Notes: generated by a model from the sequence alone, not told the origin. A stretch of DNA of 64,000 nt from Antitrichia curtipendula (GCA_951230915.1 OX579636.1:39993912-40057911); one strand, 5' to 3'. Positions 37,165-51,000 are shown, counted from the first letter of the stretch. Numbers and translations: made by a program.

Positions 37165-40100
37165 TTAATCTTCAACGCCAGCGGCCACACAAGGTTTTGC
37201 TAATCGATCAATAGCTAAAGAACCAATCTCGGAGCCTGAGATGTACCCTCCAGTCCAAGCATTCTGCCATCAACCAAAAGAACAATAATCAACATCTCCT
37301 GAATATCATGAACCGAGCCCTTTCTGTTTAGGCTAAACCCTAAACCCACTACTCCATACATCCATAGAATCTCTCCTGTTGTGCACATCTAATTCAACAT
37401 CCACATATCAAGTTCTGAAGACACATGCGCAATGTCCCCACAAGGCAGGATCATAATGCCAAGTCCGGTTTTCAAGGCAGATTTGTCACCTTTCCATTGG
37501 AAAATCAGAAAAGCGTTAGAACTCATTTGTGATGAACTACTAGACTTGGCACTATGTCCCATAATGCTCTTGAGCCTCCCAACTCTCGAGCATTATCTAA
37601 CAACTCTCGAGCATTATCTAATCCATTAGAGAAGTTCAGTCCAATAGAGAAGTTCATAACATTAACCAACATATGAAGGGTATCTTTGGAAAAGGGTGTA
37701 GTTGAGCCAGGTGTAGCTTGTTGATCTCTTTTTGCTTGAGTTTAAGAGTGACAAAAGCCAAATATTCTACCTTAACCAATTAACTGTGGGATCCTTTTGA
37801 CTTGGGCTCCATAATGTTCTGGTCAAGTCTATTGCGACGCTATCTGTCTCGACAAACTCATTTAAGGATTAGTCAAATTGTCTATGCCAAACACGACCTC
37901 AAACAAAGGAAACTAATTATCCTCAATTTTCAAGAGCTATATAATACTTCGTACCTGAAAGTTAAAACCTCCTGTTACTCCATCAATATCAAGAACCTGT
38001 TTGCAGACAATAACCACACAAACATTACTAATCAATTATTCATTCCTGACATCTGTAGTGATGGTTAAAAACTTGAAATCATCCTGGTTTGGTTACTAGT
38101 CAAATCAACCAACTGTGGAAGCTTCAGCGTGGGGATAAGGATACTCCAAATCTAATATACAGAAGCACTATAGTCTAAAGAAGCTTACCTCTCCTGCCAA
38201 ATAAAGATCATGGCAAATGCGGCTCTCCATGGTCTTCAAGTTCACCTGGAACACGCACCACAGAATTATAATCTCACAACCATGTTAGGAATTTCAAAAG
38301 CTGCTAAACTGTCCATAAAAGCACTTACTAGGTCATAGAGCGAGACTATCACCTCAACAAGAGGTACTCCACCAGAGGTAACAAACTCGTCCTTAAACTC
38401 TCCCTGCACAAAAAAAATTATGCATAGAGTATGCCTCCACATGAGAGAACACATCATGATCTGAAAACTGCTTATCCCTTAAACGATGCTGTGGCTGTTT
38501 TTCGGCCGATGAATGACAAAGAATCCTTCTATGTGGGACAAAAGTGCAACTATTCAACCTCCAAATTTTGTGTGAAATGGGGAAATCTTCTATAATAGTT
38601 TGACTTCCAATGAATACTATTGGATTTTTTTAAACCAATGATTCACACAATACTTTCAAGGGTTATGGATTTACTCGCTACCATGTTACGCCAAGGTTGT
38701 GAAAGCTAACACTCAAGAAGAGATGTTTGTCAAAGAAATTTCAACCCCCATCAATAAATCTCGATGCAGAATACTGGTACACGTCTTACCTTGCCAGAAA
38801 TAAGAAACGGACATCGTTTCAGAAGTTTTGACAGCTGCCGCAATGCTTTGGTTGACAAAGTTGCCCAAATGCTATCAATATCAATGTCCTGAAACAAAAG
38901 TAATCAATTTGAGCCAACTTTCCAGTAGCATATTAAAAACAATTTTAGCAATCAGACTTTTAGGAAGTCTGATAACTTCAATTGTTGGAATGCTGAGGAA
39001 GGGATACAGTGTCTGACTGACCTCACGTTGTAGTAAGTATTGCCAGAATCTGCGAGTCAGGGGAAGTTGAGACGGTGGTGCACCACCTACTTTTCGCTTC
39101 TGCATAACCATACCATCATAAACTGAAGATTATTATCTATCGAGTGAACATGATAAACTTACAAAGCGCCTTGTGATGGGGAGCATGAAGGGAACCACTC
39201 CACTTAACGGGAAAATTGCTGTATGGAACACTGTTATGCAAAAAAACATTAAGCTTGACTGCCACTATGATTACTGAAGCATGACTAAAGCTATTTCTAT
39301 AGAAAGTGAAAAGGGCGTACCATGAAGGATTTTTTCTGGCTCTCCACCTCTCCATACACAGCTTCAGCTGACATGCTTGGCACAAAGTCGATCCATAACG
39401 TACCTGCACAAAGTCATGAGTACTGAGTCAACAAACAAACTATCGTATACAAATGTCCACATTACATATTTTATTCTCCATTCTATGAAGAAAAATCGAT
39501 GTGTCATGCTTTAGTCTCACTGCCCACCTTGATAATTTGAAGAGAACAAATCACGAGCAGCCCAAGCCGACAGCCGAAGCACAACTGGGCCACTCAAACC
39601 CCAATGCGTTATCAACAGCGGACCTGTCTGAAGGAAACCGGATAAAACAAAGGCAGCCCCAAAAGCTAAGTTACTACCACGTTCGTGAACCACAATCATC
39701 AAAACAAAATCATGTCTTTCACATAATCTGAAAGCAAAAAGAAACGGCGCACACCTGAGATAGATGAGGATTCTTTTGCTTCTGACCAGGCAATTCTAGA
39801 TCGGCTTTAATAAAATCAAAAGAGACCTAAACATCACCATAACCAACCATTAAGAAGATCATCCTTAAAAAAATTCTCAGAAAACTACTCAAATACAGTG
39901 TTAGAGCTATGGGTACTGGGAAAACAAGAGGTAAATAATGTCCAAAATCACTCCGGTGAACACCAGAGACAGGTTAACAATTCCACATACCCCTGCCAAT
40001 TCTGCAAGTGCTGCATCCATGACCTTGAATGTGAAAAGGCTAGGTTGAGGTTCAACTATAGAATGGCCTAGCATTTCAGCCAACTCATGCCCCTACTTCA

Positions 40101-42704
40101 AAATACAACCACAGAACACTCATATATTACGTGTGAGCAGAATAATACAATAGGCAAGAGTGGCATTAATGAACTACATGAATAATACCAAGCTCTGAAA
40201 AACAAGACAAAAGAAGACTAATTTACCTATGCACAAATAGTCAGGCCTTTCTAGGAAAAGTCTCCCCCGCGAGGTTTTCAGAAAGTTTATCAAGAAACCA
40301 TAATTGTGTCTTATACTAAGTAAAGCATATTCAAGAAGTCAGATCATGCTACAGACCTGTCGTGAGCTCCCAGTTGATAGAAGCACAAAATGAGCACCGA
40401 GTTTTTTCGGCCCATCTTTGCTTTTAGCAATTTTAATAAGAAATCCTCCTTCACTTCTACATAAAATGTCACTGACCGATACGCCAGTCCGCAAAACAAC
40501 TGCAAAACTTAATGATTACACGTTGATAATTCAATCACCGAAACACTACAAGGATGTGCAAATGTGATCGACGGAAACGAGGTTTTACAAATTCAAGTCA
40601 ATCACACAGAAAATAAAAATTGCGTCAACTTCACATATAGATATGCTAGTACATCATTCTCCTTCAACATGGATGTAAAGAATGTTGCTTCAGAGTCTAA
40701 GACTTGTACTGCAATACCTCCAATGCGTCGGGCCTCGTTCAGCAGACAGTCCACAACCGTTGCTGAACTGTTGGAAGTGGGAAACATTCTTCCGTCTTCC
40801 TCTTTCTGTCCATATTAGAGGTCATCACTTTAAAATCAATCTAGAAATCTTGCAAACTAGAGAGATGTGATGCAAAAATACATGCAGAAATCAAAATCTG
40901 ATCACCTTGAAGGAAACGCCACGTTGGGCGAACCACGCAATAGTCTCCCTAGGGCCATGTGCCCGAAAGAACGACCCTCGCAACTCCTTGTGCCCTCGTG
41001 GATATTGCCCTGCCAATGGCTATCCAAAATGCATCAGCCAACCTGGTAGAACAGGATGCAACGTACCATTCAAATGGAATCATCAATTACGGAATCATCA
41101 ATTATAGTAAACATCAAACTCAGAATCATCGAAAAAATGTCACAAAAATTAGAGCAGTGGAAATTACAAGAGGATCCACATGAAGACCAGTCGTGACATT
41201 GCAACGTCCACCCCCTGATATTCGCACCTAATAACAGAAGCAACACAATAATAATTCAGTCACAAAAGGGAGTGTGCCATGCCCTTGCCAGTAAAGAACA
41301 ACCTAATTTCTCGTCCATCACCTAAATTTCCTGGCAATGACAAAAAAATCGCCAAAACTCGAATCTAATAATTCCCACAGAAATTAATACGTTTTCACTC
41401 CTACATGCTGACTGCTGAAAAAAATACATATGAATATACTCCTAGAACATCAAGTATCCACACACCCCAAATTTCTAATGGCTTAGCAAATTCAAATATT
41501 GTGCTCCATGTTTAGAAACTTAAAACTATTGAAGCATTCTGAATCTAAGTTTTAAATGTTTCGGCGGTATCCACTACACGGTACTTTTCAGGGGCGTGCA
41601 GTGTGAAACGTAAATCTATAAACCCCTATCCTACTGTCTAGGGCTATGTATAGATATATGGCACAGTTTTTGACACTGGAATCCTGACATTGTAACGAAA
41701 TGGACACTGTTGGTGTTTTATCGATTCACTTGATGGTCTGATTCATTACGTTACTATATATTTCACATAATCGGGCAACCAAAAACCATCGTCAAGAGCA
41801 CTAGATAGTAGCATTTCAGCACACTGAAATTTGGCAAATTTGGGCTAGGGTTGAGATACGTCTTGTATAGAAGGCAGAGATTGCAAATAGTTTTTGCAAT
41901 GGTTTGCAACAACTCAGGCATAGATATGCATCAATTCCATGACTTAAACTGGCCTTCGAATCATGTACATCTAGTGATTTAAGATGCATTATGTGATGAC
42001 AACAGGTGCTTTACCTTGACCGCGTATTGACTGCACACAGCTGTTTTCAATTGCCTAAAGTAAAAGTTGGTCGTACGATAAAGTTTCTTGCAATTTGCAA
42101 TTTGCAATTCTAGGGTTTAGGGTTTAGAGAAAGGAACTTTCTTGTATGAACCAAATAAACTCTTGCACCCATTCCACGCACTTCAAGCTTAAAGAAGGAC
42201 AACTGTGCGGTCCATGGCCTGTCTATCCAAGCAAGATACGTTCTGGCAGCGAGGAGAAAACCTTAGAAAGCAGTTTGCCTTTCTCTAGAACCACCACTGT
42301 CAATTGGGGGCACACTGCCTTGGCTCGTAGGGCTCCAAAAATTCCTGCAGCTCCTCCTCCCACCACAATCAGCACAGGAGGATCCTCGAAGCTTTTCGAC
42401 ACGTCCGCTGCCGAAGACAAATCCAAGCAACAGAATTTTGACAGTCAGGCTGACGAACGAACGGAATCCAAAGACAACACATCGTCTTGGAGTGAAATCA
42501 AAATTTAATCAACGAACACGTGCAAACTGTACTGCGTGCACCTGAGGCAGCAGCACGAAGAGCCACAACGCTGCAGCGGTGGCGTGGCGCTAATGGACAG
42601 CTGATTCTGGATGTGCGGCGAGGGAAAGAGTCCGAGTAGGAGCGAAATCCGAACGAAGCTCCACCTGTGTTACACAATATGCCCGACACCACCACCATAG
42701 CCAT
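37165..42704 (-). CDS. HI0933-like FAD/NAD(P)-binding flavoprotein (plant homologue), probably plastid
   Basis: Sixteen exons join in frame: 42704-42542, 42407-42262, 41227-41168, 41019-40906, 40805-40718, 40499-40357, 40092-39991, 39826-39755, 39627-39528, 39403-39321, 39099-39022, 38888-38790, 38403-38353, 38245-38189, 37996-37955 and 37263-37165 (498 residues). An Arg/Ser-rich N-terminal ~50 residues looks like a transit peptide. The FAD Rossmann loop is VVGGGAAG (~70-76). Family motifs follow in order: [12 protein letters not shown] (104 on), [20 protein letters not shown] (~230), [43 protein letters not shown] (~457-473). Family members are flavoproteins of poorly known substrate. The reading appears intact, although introns contain a dispersed repeat (38470-38660) and telomere-like motifs at 42111-42127 and ~37332. 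Confidence 0.9.
38470..38660 (+). repeat. Dispersed repeat family R1, copy 2, in an intron
   Basis: Matches 6172-6365 with the blocks gatgaatgacaaagaatcc, gggacaaaagtgcaactatt and ttgacttccaatgaat. It sits in the intron between flavoprotein exons 12 and 13 and does not disturb the splice sites. Confidence 0.7.
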
Positions 42705-44139
42705 GACGGGAGGGAGGGAAGGAGAGAGCTCAACTGCGAACGGAGGCCGGACGGCCTTGAAACGTAACAGAAATCAGGCCTACGCCGCAGGGGTTGTCAC
42801 ACCTTCTCCGAGAATGAAACTTCTATGAAGAAGTTGAGAAGAGAATGAGAATGAGAAGTTGTGGAGAGAAAAGAGGAGCCAATTTGGAGCCTTTCTCTAT
42901 GAAGGACTAAGGTGCGACACCCCTTTTGTGTTGTGTGTGTGCGGAGAATGAGAACGGAGAATGGAGAATGAGATTTACCTACACAAATCATGAAACTCTT
43001 TAAACGTGAATCCATTTGTATTAATAGTTGCCCCTCTTTCAATCCAATTCTGCATGTTAGATCTTTATAGAACTCCAAATCCTCAGTAAGCCCCAAGTCT
43101 TCTCCATGAGCAAGAATTCCAAGATATGTTGATGATTTATTAGATTATTGTTTTGTACTTAGAACCAAGGCTTTTTTTTTTCATTTTTGAAGAAGTGCCA
43201 TAGTGGTGATATAAGATGTTACAATGGTGTTCCAAATTGCAACATTCATCCACTTATTGGATGTATAGTATGGTTTTCATCCACAATTAGGTGATTTCAT
43301 GTAATATTTTTTTAAATTTCAAAGTTGTCTGGCGATTTCATCCAATTTTTTTGGCATTTTTTATAACCTTTTTTAGCCAGATTTTTTTTTCTAGTGCAAT
43401 CTGGCACTAGAAAGCCAAAAAAAAAGCCCTGCTTAGAACAATGCAAATAACTGTTTGTGCATTTGTTGGACTTTGCATATTATGTATAGTGAATCAAAAT
43501 TTTCATTTTCTAGGAAATTTTCCATGCTCTAAGTACTTGTGTTTACTTTGAGACTTTTTTGGAACATATGTCACATGTGAAGCTAAAATGTCAAAGATTT
43601 TATTTATAATTATAGTAGTGTTTCATCAATTAAGTATTAAATTGTTGTAATAGACTTTATCTTTATTCTATCCAAAGCTGTGATAATGGAAATAAACAAA
43701 CCAAGTATGTTTTTTGACATTGAATCAATGTTATGCAAATGAAGATTTTCTCAAGATCTTTTTGTGATAGTAGATTGATTGGATTTTGATGGATACCAAG
43801 CCTAATTAATACCAATTTCAAAATTTAATAAGTGATAATCATTATTTATAGACAAAAAAATAGTAAAATTGAATGATGCACAAGTGCCATCAATTTAAGT
43901 ATTGGGATTATGTCATTCATATTCCCCCCAATCATTATGTGATCCATTATAAAAACAAAGAAATAGATCTCCATGATCTATCATACCTCCAAGCTCTTGT
44001 ATTGCTGGAGACTATCATCAACAATCTACTACATACAATGTAGAGTAAGTTCAACAACTTCAAACATTTTTCAAATATAAGATTGAGAGTCATTTTATTT
44101 TTCAAATTGTCATCCATTGTCTCCTTGTCTATTATTTAG

Positions 44140-44416
44140 AAAATTTTACTCCAAGAAGGCCTGAAGTCTGCTAATCCTATTTCGCAGGAATGAATAAAAG
44201 TTGTTTTTTCTCACTTTAAACATTATAATCCTTCAATCCGTGCAATCAAAGGGCTGAAATTTTTCCCACACTCTAATTAAAAAAAACTTTACTTTACTTT
44301 TGTACAATTGAATTTTCCAAAAAAAGTTTCAATTTTCATTTTTGAATTAACATACTAAAACCCTGTAGTTTTTGACAGCGTCTATTTTTAGAAAAACTTG
44401 GTCCTTTAGGGGTTAA
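44140..44416 (+). repeat. Right-end fragment of the TTAA-flanked element family
   Basis: About 270 bp are similar to 63530-63793, from ttttactccaa through ctttcaatccg-like blocks to ttggtcctttaggggttaa. No left end was found at the expected distance, so this looks like a truncated copy. Confidence 0.65.
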
Positions 44417-44554
44417 AAGTTAATATAAACTACAAAAATTCTCCATAAGTGTATATACACATACAAGTTCACATCCAAATATAATGTCTATGGAAAAATC
44501 AATTACCTCTCTCTGCAGCAAATCATTTGGATGGTAGAGAACATGCCACTGTAA

Positions 44555-44830
44555 GGTAGTAGGTCCGTAAATCAACCACCTAAGGGCTGGAATTGAATTT
44601 TGGGGAGGTGAAACTTCTTAAAATAATTTTCAGTAAATTTTCTTTGGAAGAGAAGTGGAATTGGCATCTAATCCAAGCCGTTTCATATTTTTTGGAGCTT
44701 TCTTGAATTACTTATGAAAATTTGACGTTGAACTGGCATAGAACTCCAAAAACGCCCACCCCCTACATGTACACAGTTTATACCTCAATAAAGGCTACGA
44801 AAAAATAGCATGTACAAATTGTGTACATTT
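44555..44830 (+). repeat. Dispersed repeat family R2, copy 2
   Basis: Contains ggtaggtccgtaaat-like, gaattttggggaggtgaaac, tggcatctaa(t/c)ccaagccg and catgtacaaattgtgtacat blocks shared with 11698-11930 and 46520-46810. Confidence 0.7.
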
Positions 44831-45357
44831 TAAAGGTGGGTGGTTCTAAATGCCCAAACAAACATAGTTCGAACTTCCAACCTTAGTTAGTGTGTTTAGG
44901 TACTGGGTCCAAAACCAAATCCCTGCTGAGTGATTTTCACAAGGACCCAACTAGGCCTCGCTTCCAAAATTCACAACCTTCTTCACCAAAACAATGTAAG
45001 GTGGGTACACCCAAAACCGCCACTTTTTGCTACTGAGCCTAGTTACTACTATTAGACTGGTCAAATTTTCATATATTCTTGTTGGTAAGTGAAAAGAGGT
45101 TCCAACGCACCAGAGAACGTGGCATTTGAACATCGTATGCAAAAATTATTAAGGGTCAAATTTTGTTTCTGAAAGCGCTCCATCCAAATAGGTACATAAC
45201 TGATTTAGGAAATGTACACAACCTGCAGATGGCACTTTAAGGTCAGGTGCCATTTTGGAGGTGGCTACCTCATCCAACCCCCACATGCAAGAAGGAGAAA
45301 AAGGAGCCCAAAAAATGCAAAAATCAGGTGGAATGAGTGTGCAACTCCATAGATACC

Positions 45358-45800
45358 TTAACCCTCAAAAGGATGGATTGGTGACCATGGAAATCATCCC
45401 TTTTGGCACTGTGTGAATCATCTACTTTAAAAACAATAAAAATAGTGCTCATTGGAGGTCATACTACTATACAAGATCTTTCCTTTTTTTCACAAAATTT
45501 CAAGGATGAACAATTGTACTTTTGTCCTACATAGAAGGATTCTTTGTCATTCATAGGCTGAAAAACGGTTGCAATGTCCTATAAGGGTTAAGTGCAAGTT
45601 AATTCCATAAGGACTAGCTAGTCACTATGGAAATCATATTTTGGGGTACCATGTGAATCATTTGCTTAAAAAACAAACATCAAGAGCACTCATTGGAATC
45701 GAAGTATTGTGTAAGACCTCGCCTTTTCACACAAAATTCCAAGGATGAACATTTGCACTTCTATTCTATGTAGAAGGATTCTTGATCAGTCTTTGTCATC
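45358..45800 (-). repeat. Dispersed repeat family R1, two inverted copies in tandem
   Basis: Two head-to-tail copies share gtgtgaatcat, cattggag, ttcacaaaat, aaggatgaac and tagaaggattctttg. The first runs from TTAACCCTC at about 45358 to AAGGGTTAA at about 45597. It therefore has inverted ends flanked by TTAA over only ~240 bp. Confidence 0.6.
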
Positions 45801-46049
45801 ATTGGACACTTAAGGTTGGCTTCTATGTGGGATTGGGGGCAGTGAATCCTATAATTGATCAATGGTGGAATAGAATTGGTATGTTTTTTGATGAAGGAAC
45901 TAGTACTAGCAACAATTCGGCAAGACATCCAACACAAGAGATCTATTTAGCAAGACAACAAAAACAAGAATAGTGCAGTGCGACGAGGATCACTTAAATA
46001 AATATTAAATGGATTCTTGGGAAGCAGGAAAAAACAAATGCAGCAGTTT

Positions 46050-46810
46050 CAATTCCACATAAGGTAACTCATTGTGGTCAAAATTAGGAGTTTGACCTCA
46101 TGTGGTTGCTGAAATTTTTCAATTTTTTTCCCACAGTAGTACAAGTGTGGGAAACAATGAAAGTAATTGAAATTATGTTTTTATTTTAATAAAGTATGAA
46201 TTTGTTGTGAATTTTTTAAGTGTTCAATGCATCATGGCCCAAAAGAGTCTGTAGACTACCTTAGAACCAACGGCAAAATCTAAATCCATTGTGCTCATTT
46301 TGCTCATGTAAAACAGTCATAGTATTTTCTAACATAGAAGGCTTAAAAAGTCAATTCTTACAATGAACTCACACAAAAAAGTTGGAAGTTCCTAATGAAG
46401 TCATTAATGACTCCATTATTGTCATGTAAGGCATGCATTGAAGCCAAAATCTTACAGACTAAAAACCCCATAATAGAACCATTTCCTAGGTGTTCACTAT
46501 AGGTCATCTGACCACAATAGGTTGTTCTAAAGTAGGCCCTTAAATTGACCACCTAAGGGTAGGAATTCAATTTTGGAGAGGTTAGACTTCTTGAAATATT
46601 TTTGAGTAAATTTTCCTTGAAAGAGAAATGGAATTGGCATCTAACTCAAGCCGTTTCATATTTTTTGGAGTTTTGTGGAATTAGTTATGAAAATTTGAAG
46701 TTGAATTTGCATAGGGCTCTAAAACAACGCACATCCTAAAATGTACATTGTTTATACATTAGTGAAGGCTATGAAAAAGCATCATGTACAAATAGTGTAC
46801 ATTTTAGGAG
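46050..46810 (+). repeat. Adjacent R3 and R2 dispersed repeat copies
   Basis: 46050-46520 matches 27290-27770 (R3). 46520-46810 matches 11698-11930 and 44555-44830 (R2). The joint near 46520 is seamless, so R2 and R3 may be segments of one element. Confidence 0.65.
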
Positions 46811-47562
46811 GGTGACATTTTTGGAACTTATACACTTTTTGAACCTCCTACCTTGCCTTAACTGCTTCACAACTTCAATCAATTCACGACTTTGGCAGAT
46901 GTAATTTAGAAACACTTTATACTATTAATGGCCAAAGGTTGAGAGTCCATCAAATTTCACCAATTTAGATTGCAAAAAAACAAGAATTTGGCAACATGAT
47001 TGGTGGAAATTAATGGACTCTTGACCTTTGACCGTAGTGTGAAGTGCCCTCTACTCTACAATTTTGAGAACAAATTTTATGATGAGGTTATTTGGTAATC
47101 AAAATAGCCAATGTGAAATTGAAATAAGATTTTGGCAACAATCTAGAAATACCTAATAATTGGTTGATTAGCACCAACTTTGGTAGAACACAATTTTCTA
47201 TTTGCAAGTAAAAGACTTTGGATTGAAGGTCATCATTGATTGGATTTCAACCTACTAAAAACAAATCAAACTAGGTAACAATATCTAAATGCTTTAAAAT
47301 AAAGGTTATAGGATCTTGGTGTTGAAATTTTAAAGATTTTGTTGTGTCATGTTTAAACTTGCAAGTGGATAGTATATTCACTTAGAATGTATTTTTTGGA
47401 ATGTGTATAAATAAAGTTACAAATTTTCAAAGTGTTAAATGATAGGTGTATCTAAAATTAACTCTAGGTTCTCATGTATAGAGGATGTACCTCTAAGGAC
47501 AAGATTCTTGGATGGGAAGGTTTTGCACACAAATTACAATTAGGTGTTGTTACCATAACTAA

Positions 47563-47571
47563 AGTCATTCA
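47563..47571 (+). repeat. Left 9-bp target site duplication
   Basis: agtcattca lies directly before the left inverted end and recurs at 62560-62568 after the right end. Nine bases is the usual duplication length for Mutator-like elements. Confidence 0.75.
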
Positions 47572-47833
47572 TCCAGCGGTGCTAGATTGTGAGCTTGCGA
47601 GCACAAGCCTATGAGCGTAGAGCGGGGATTATGTGAGCGGGGAATTCTGAAATTAGGAAAAATTCAATAATATTTCTAAAAATAGAAAATATATTAAAAA
47701 TTATAAGAAAATTTATTATTTTTAGTAAATTTTAATACCTATAACCGTGGACCTATTATCATGCATATATAAGCGTGGGGCTATTACTGTGGGGCTATTA
47801 TTATGAACCTATTACCCAGGACCTATTACTGTG
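47572..47833 (+). repeat. Left terminal inverted repeat of the 15 kb element
   Basis: Contains gtgagcttgcgagcacaagc near the tip and, more internally, four to five ~15-bp units of the type g(g/t)acctattac(c/t)gtgg. It pairs with 62376-62559. Confidence 0.75.
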
Positions 47834-48060
47834 GTTATGTATAGTTTAATTTTCAATATTGTCAAAAACAATAGAAATATATATTCTGAAGGCAAACAAG
47901 TGAACTACATGAAAATGCAAATTGAGAATGAAAACATGTTGTATTAAATACTCCGAAAAATTACAGTATTCGTCCAAATAGAAATTGGTATTTCTAAAGC
48001 TTCATATTTAACTTCAGCCTTTCAATCTCAGATGTCAATCACTTCAAGTTTGATGGTCCT

Positions 48061-51000
48061 CTAGGCATGTTGCAGACTGTCGTCTGGAACCTTGATGATA
48101 CCGGCCTTCGTAAGAAGAAGCTTCACTTCATTGAAGCTGAAGCTTGGAGAATGTATAAACTTATCGTCTACTGGATTCATTTTGCAGAAGTAACGAAATA
48201 AATAGTAAAGATGTTTGCAGTTCACGTATTGATGACGTCCACCAATTGCTGAGACGGCTATGTCAACAAAATCGGGACAAGTACATTCTGAATACATGCC
48301 AAGTGTGATGCGATAAACCTTCTGGTGGGGCTCAGTTCCAGACTGAAGGGAGATTATGGCTCCAATTCCGGGAGAGGGGAGCATGGTTACTCCCAAGATT
48401 GATCCTTTGACATTACCAGCACTCTCCCATTTATTGCGATGCTCTGTAGTAGGAGCATTTGCAATACGTCAAATCGCTTTGCTCCTTCGAGTTGTTGGAT
48501 ATGCGTCCGCATGCAAAGGACTTGGTTGATCATATAGAATCACATTGAAGACATTAGACATCGTGAACAAACGTCGAGGTGATATAGGTGGCCTCTGTTG
48601 GAGCTGAAATCCGGCCTCTTGCAGCAGCAATGTTTCGTGGCGAGTCAAATTGGTCCCAGTTAATACAGGCCACACATCTGGTACTTGGGGCCAATCAATT
48701 ACCCAACCGCGTTTAGAGCCTCGTACACATCGTTCAATATCATCTGGACAAAACCAAAAGTCGGTGATAATCTCCTTGTTTCCGCCATACTGTTTTTTTC
48801 TACCACGATATGTTGGAGCTGGAGTGCCTTTCGACCCCTTCGCAATCTTGGCAACGCAACAGATGTTAGAACCTCTTTGCTGCGCATGACATTTGCAGCT
48901 CGACTTATGCGAAATTCGGGCAATATGCCACTGTGAAATGTCACAATCGCTCTCCATGGCTATTGTCACATGTGGTACCTCAGCAGAGTTTGCGAGTGTG
49001 TCTATTTCATTAGAGGCCGCCGCAGGTGTACGTGTAGATCGTGTCTGCACTCGTGGCTGGGAGAAGTTAACCTTGTCGGGACGGTGAGAGTCACCATCCG
49101 ATCCAATGGGAAGGTCAAGCTTGCGCTTACTACTACCAAATACTTCTTCGCCTTCCAAATGAGGAATACGAGTTGTAACTTCCGCCGCTCCAGGAAGGCA
49201 ATTCAATGCCTCCGCAATCTTTTTCGGATCTCCACTGCGTCTAGCGCCTCTTAATTTCAACTCCTCTTTAGATGGCCCCGACCTTGACGAATTGCCTTTT
49301 AGAAAAGCCCGGTAATTTGTCATTTGCATGAAAGCTCGAATGCAATCATCGGAAGTGACTGCAAACAAATCATTACCTCGGTTACCGGACTGCTGCAACC
49401 ATTTGTTGTGAATTGTTTCGGATAAGTTGCATGATGGCATGTCCGCCATTTGTTCTACACTTAAATCCTGAAAAAATAAACATAAAAACTGAGAATCAAG
49501 ACAAATTCAAAGAATCAATGGAGGCTGTCACAGTTTTTGTTCTGACAAATTAAAACAGTTTTGATCATTCCTATATGTAGCCAAGTCTCCCCTCGGCGCC
49601 GAGGGGAACCTTGGCAACTATCTTTAGTGATGTACATTGCTTTCTAGTACCAAAATAATTACAAAAGCAAGTACAGTGAAATTGCATACCATCGTAGGGT
49701 TGGTTACAACGGAACAATAGAAACTTTGATCACTCGTGGTAGAGGCCAAGGCTCCCCTCGTAGGCGAGGAGAGCCTCACCCACTACCTGGAGTGATCAAA
49801 ATTTCAATCGACAAGTGATAATCACTCACAAAAAAACACTGTAATAGAAGGAAATTGGATTTAGAATAAAGACATTATAAGAGAAACCACATAGAGCAAA
49901 ATACCATTTGCATGAAGCCACCCCATTGACGATATCAGAAATGCCAAAACGCAAGCCACAACTCTAGTTCCCGCATAGCATCTTCCAAGGCTGCTCCAGA
50001 TGATAACCACCAGGATCGAAGCGCTAAGAATCGAGTCTCAGCTTCATCCATAGACTTGGAGTCCTTGTACTGCTTGCAGAGACGAATATGTTGATGCTGC
50101 AAGTCCGGTTTGATGAGCTTCTGCGTATGGCGATGCATGGACGTACTCCAGTGTAGAAGACAAGTTCGCTCACGATTCAGCATTTCATCTTTTGTATTTC
50201 CAGTACCGTAAACAGTGCGAACGGCATTCCAATTTGCTTGTGCACTATCCGCCATGAAGCCCTTGAAGTTTGTGTTCTCCACGCCATTGAGTTTCATGAC
50301 ATTGTTCAATAACCTCCAAAAGATGCATTGAATCTCCGTGTCTTCAGATTGCATGTCACAGACAGCAATTGTCATGACCTTCCTGCAGCCTGTGTCATAG
50401 ACGTGGCAAGCCATTGTGGTCCAGTCTTTGACGCGTTTGACGTGATCAAACATGATCCATGCGTTCTCCAGATCTCCGCTGGGTTGCATGCGAGTGACCA
50501 AGTCCACTCCACTCCTTGACCCTTCTACCAACATTTTAAACAAATAAACTTTTGCCTTTCCTTGACCGGGAAAGACACTGTCATGAATGTACTCAAATCT
50601 CAAATTCCGTTTCATATTGTTGATGCTATCTATAACCCCACTTCTGCCACTAGTACGAAACGAAGAAATAACATTTCGTATGTTAGGAGAACTAAGTATC
50701 TGGAACTTGTCCATCACATCCTCTAGCGAGTTCCCCCGCAACATTTCCTTAGGTCCTTCACCATTGTGTATGAGGTGATTGTCTAGAAACTGTTTACTAG
50801 TTGCTAAGGCAATGGCAGAGTTGGTGGCACTAGGGGTTCTTGAACCACGCCTGCAATGAGACTGGAAATCGTATCTGAAGACTCTCTACACATTCCTGAT
50901 GCTACATGATGCACGTGATTCCCTAAGTGAATGCATGCTCTAGTCAAGTGTGTAGTATCACCAAAAACGTAATATATTCTAGCACTACATGTACTAATGC

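Larger units (their letters stand above)
42705..47562. other. Intergenic region with dispersed repeats
   Basis: The first ~200 bp are the likely promoter/leader of the flavoprotein gene, with a ggagggaaggagag stretch and gagaatgagaat repeats (42830-42975). The rest is AT-rich repeat DNA: a truncated TTAA-type element end (44140-44412), R2 copies (44555-44830 and 46520-46810), R1 copies (45358-45800) and R3 (46050-46520). No supported gene. Confidence 0.6.

Noticed and set aside
40907..41183. Frameshift in the flavoprotein gene near the YPRGHKE segment
   Set aside because: Using the acceptor ggatag before 41019 restores the frame and the family spacing between NVTTG and YPRG, so the gene reads intact.
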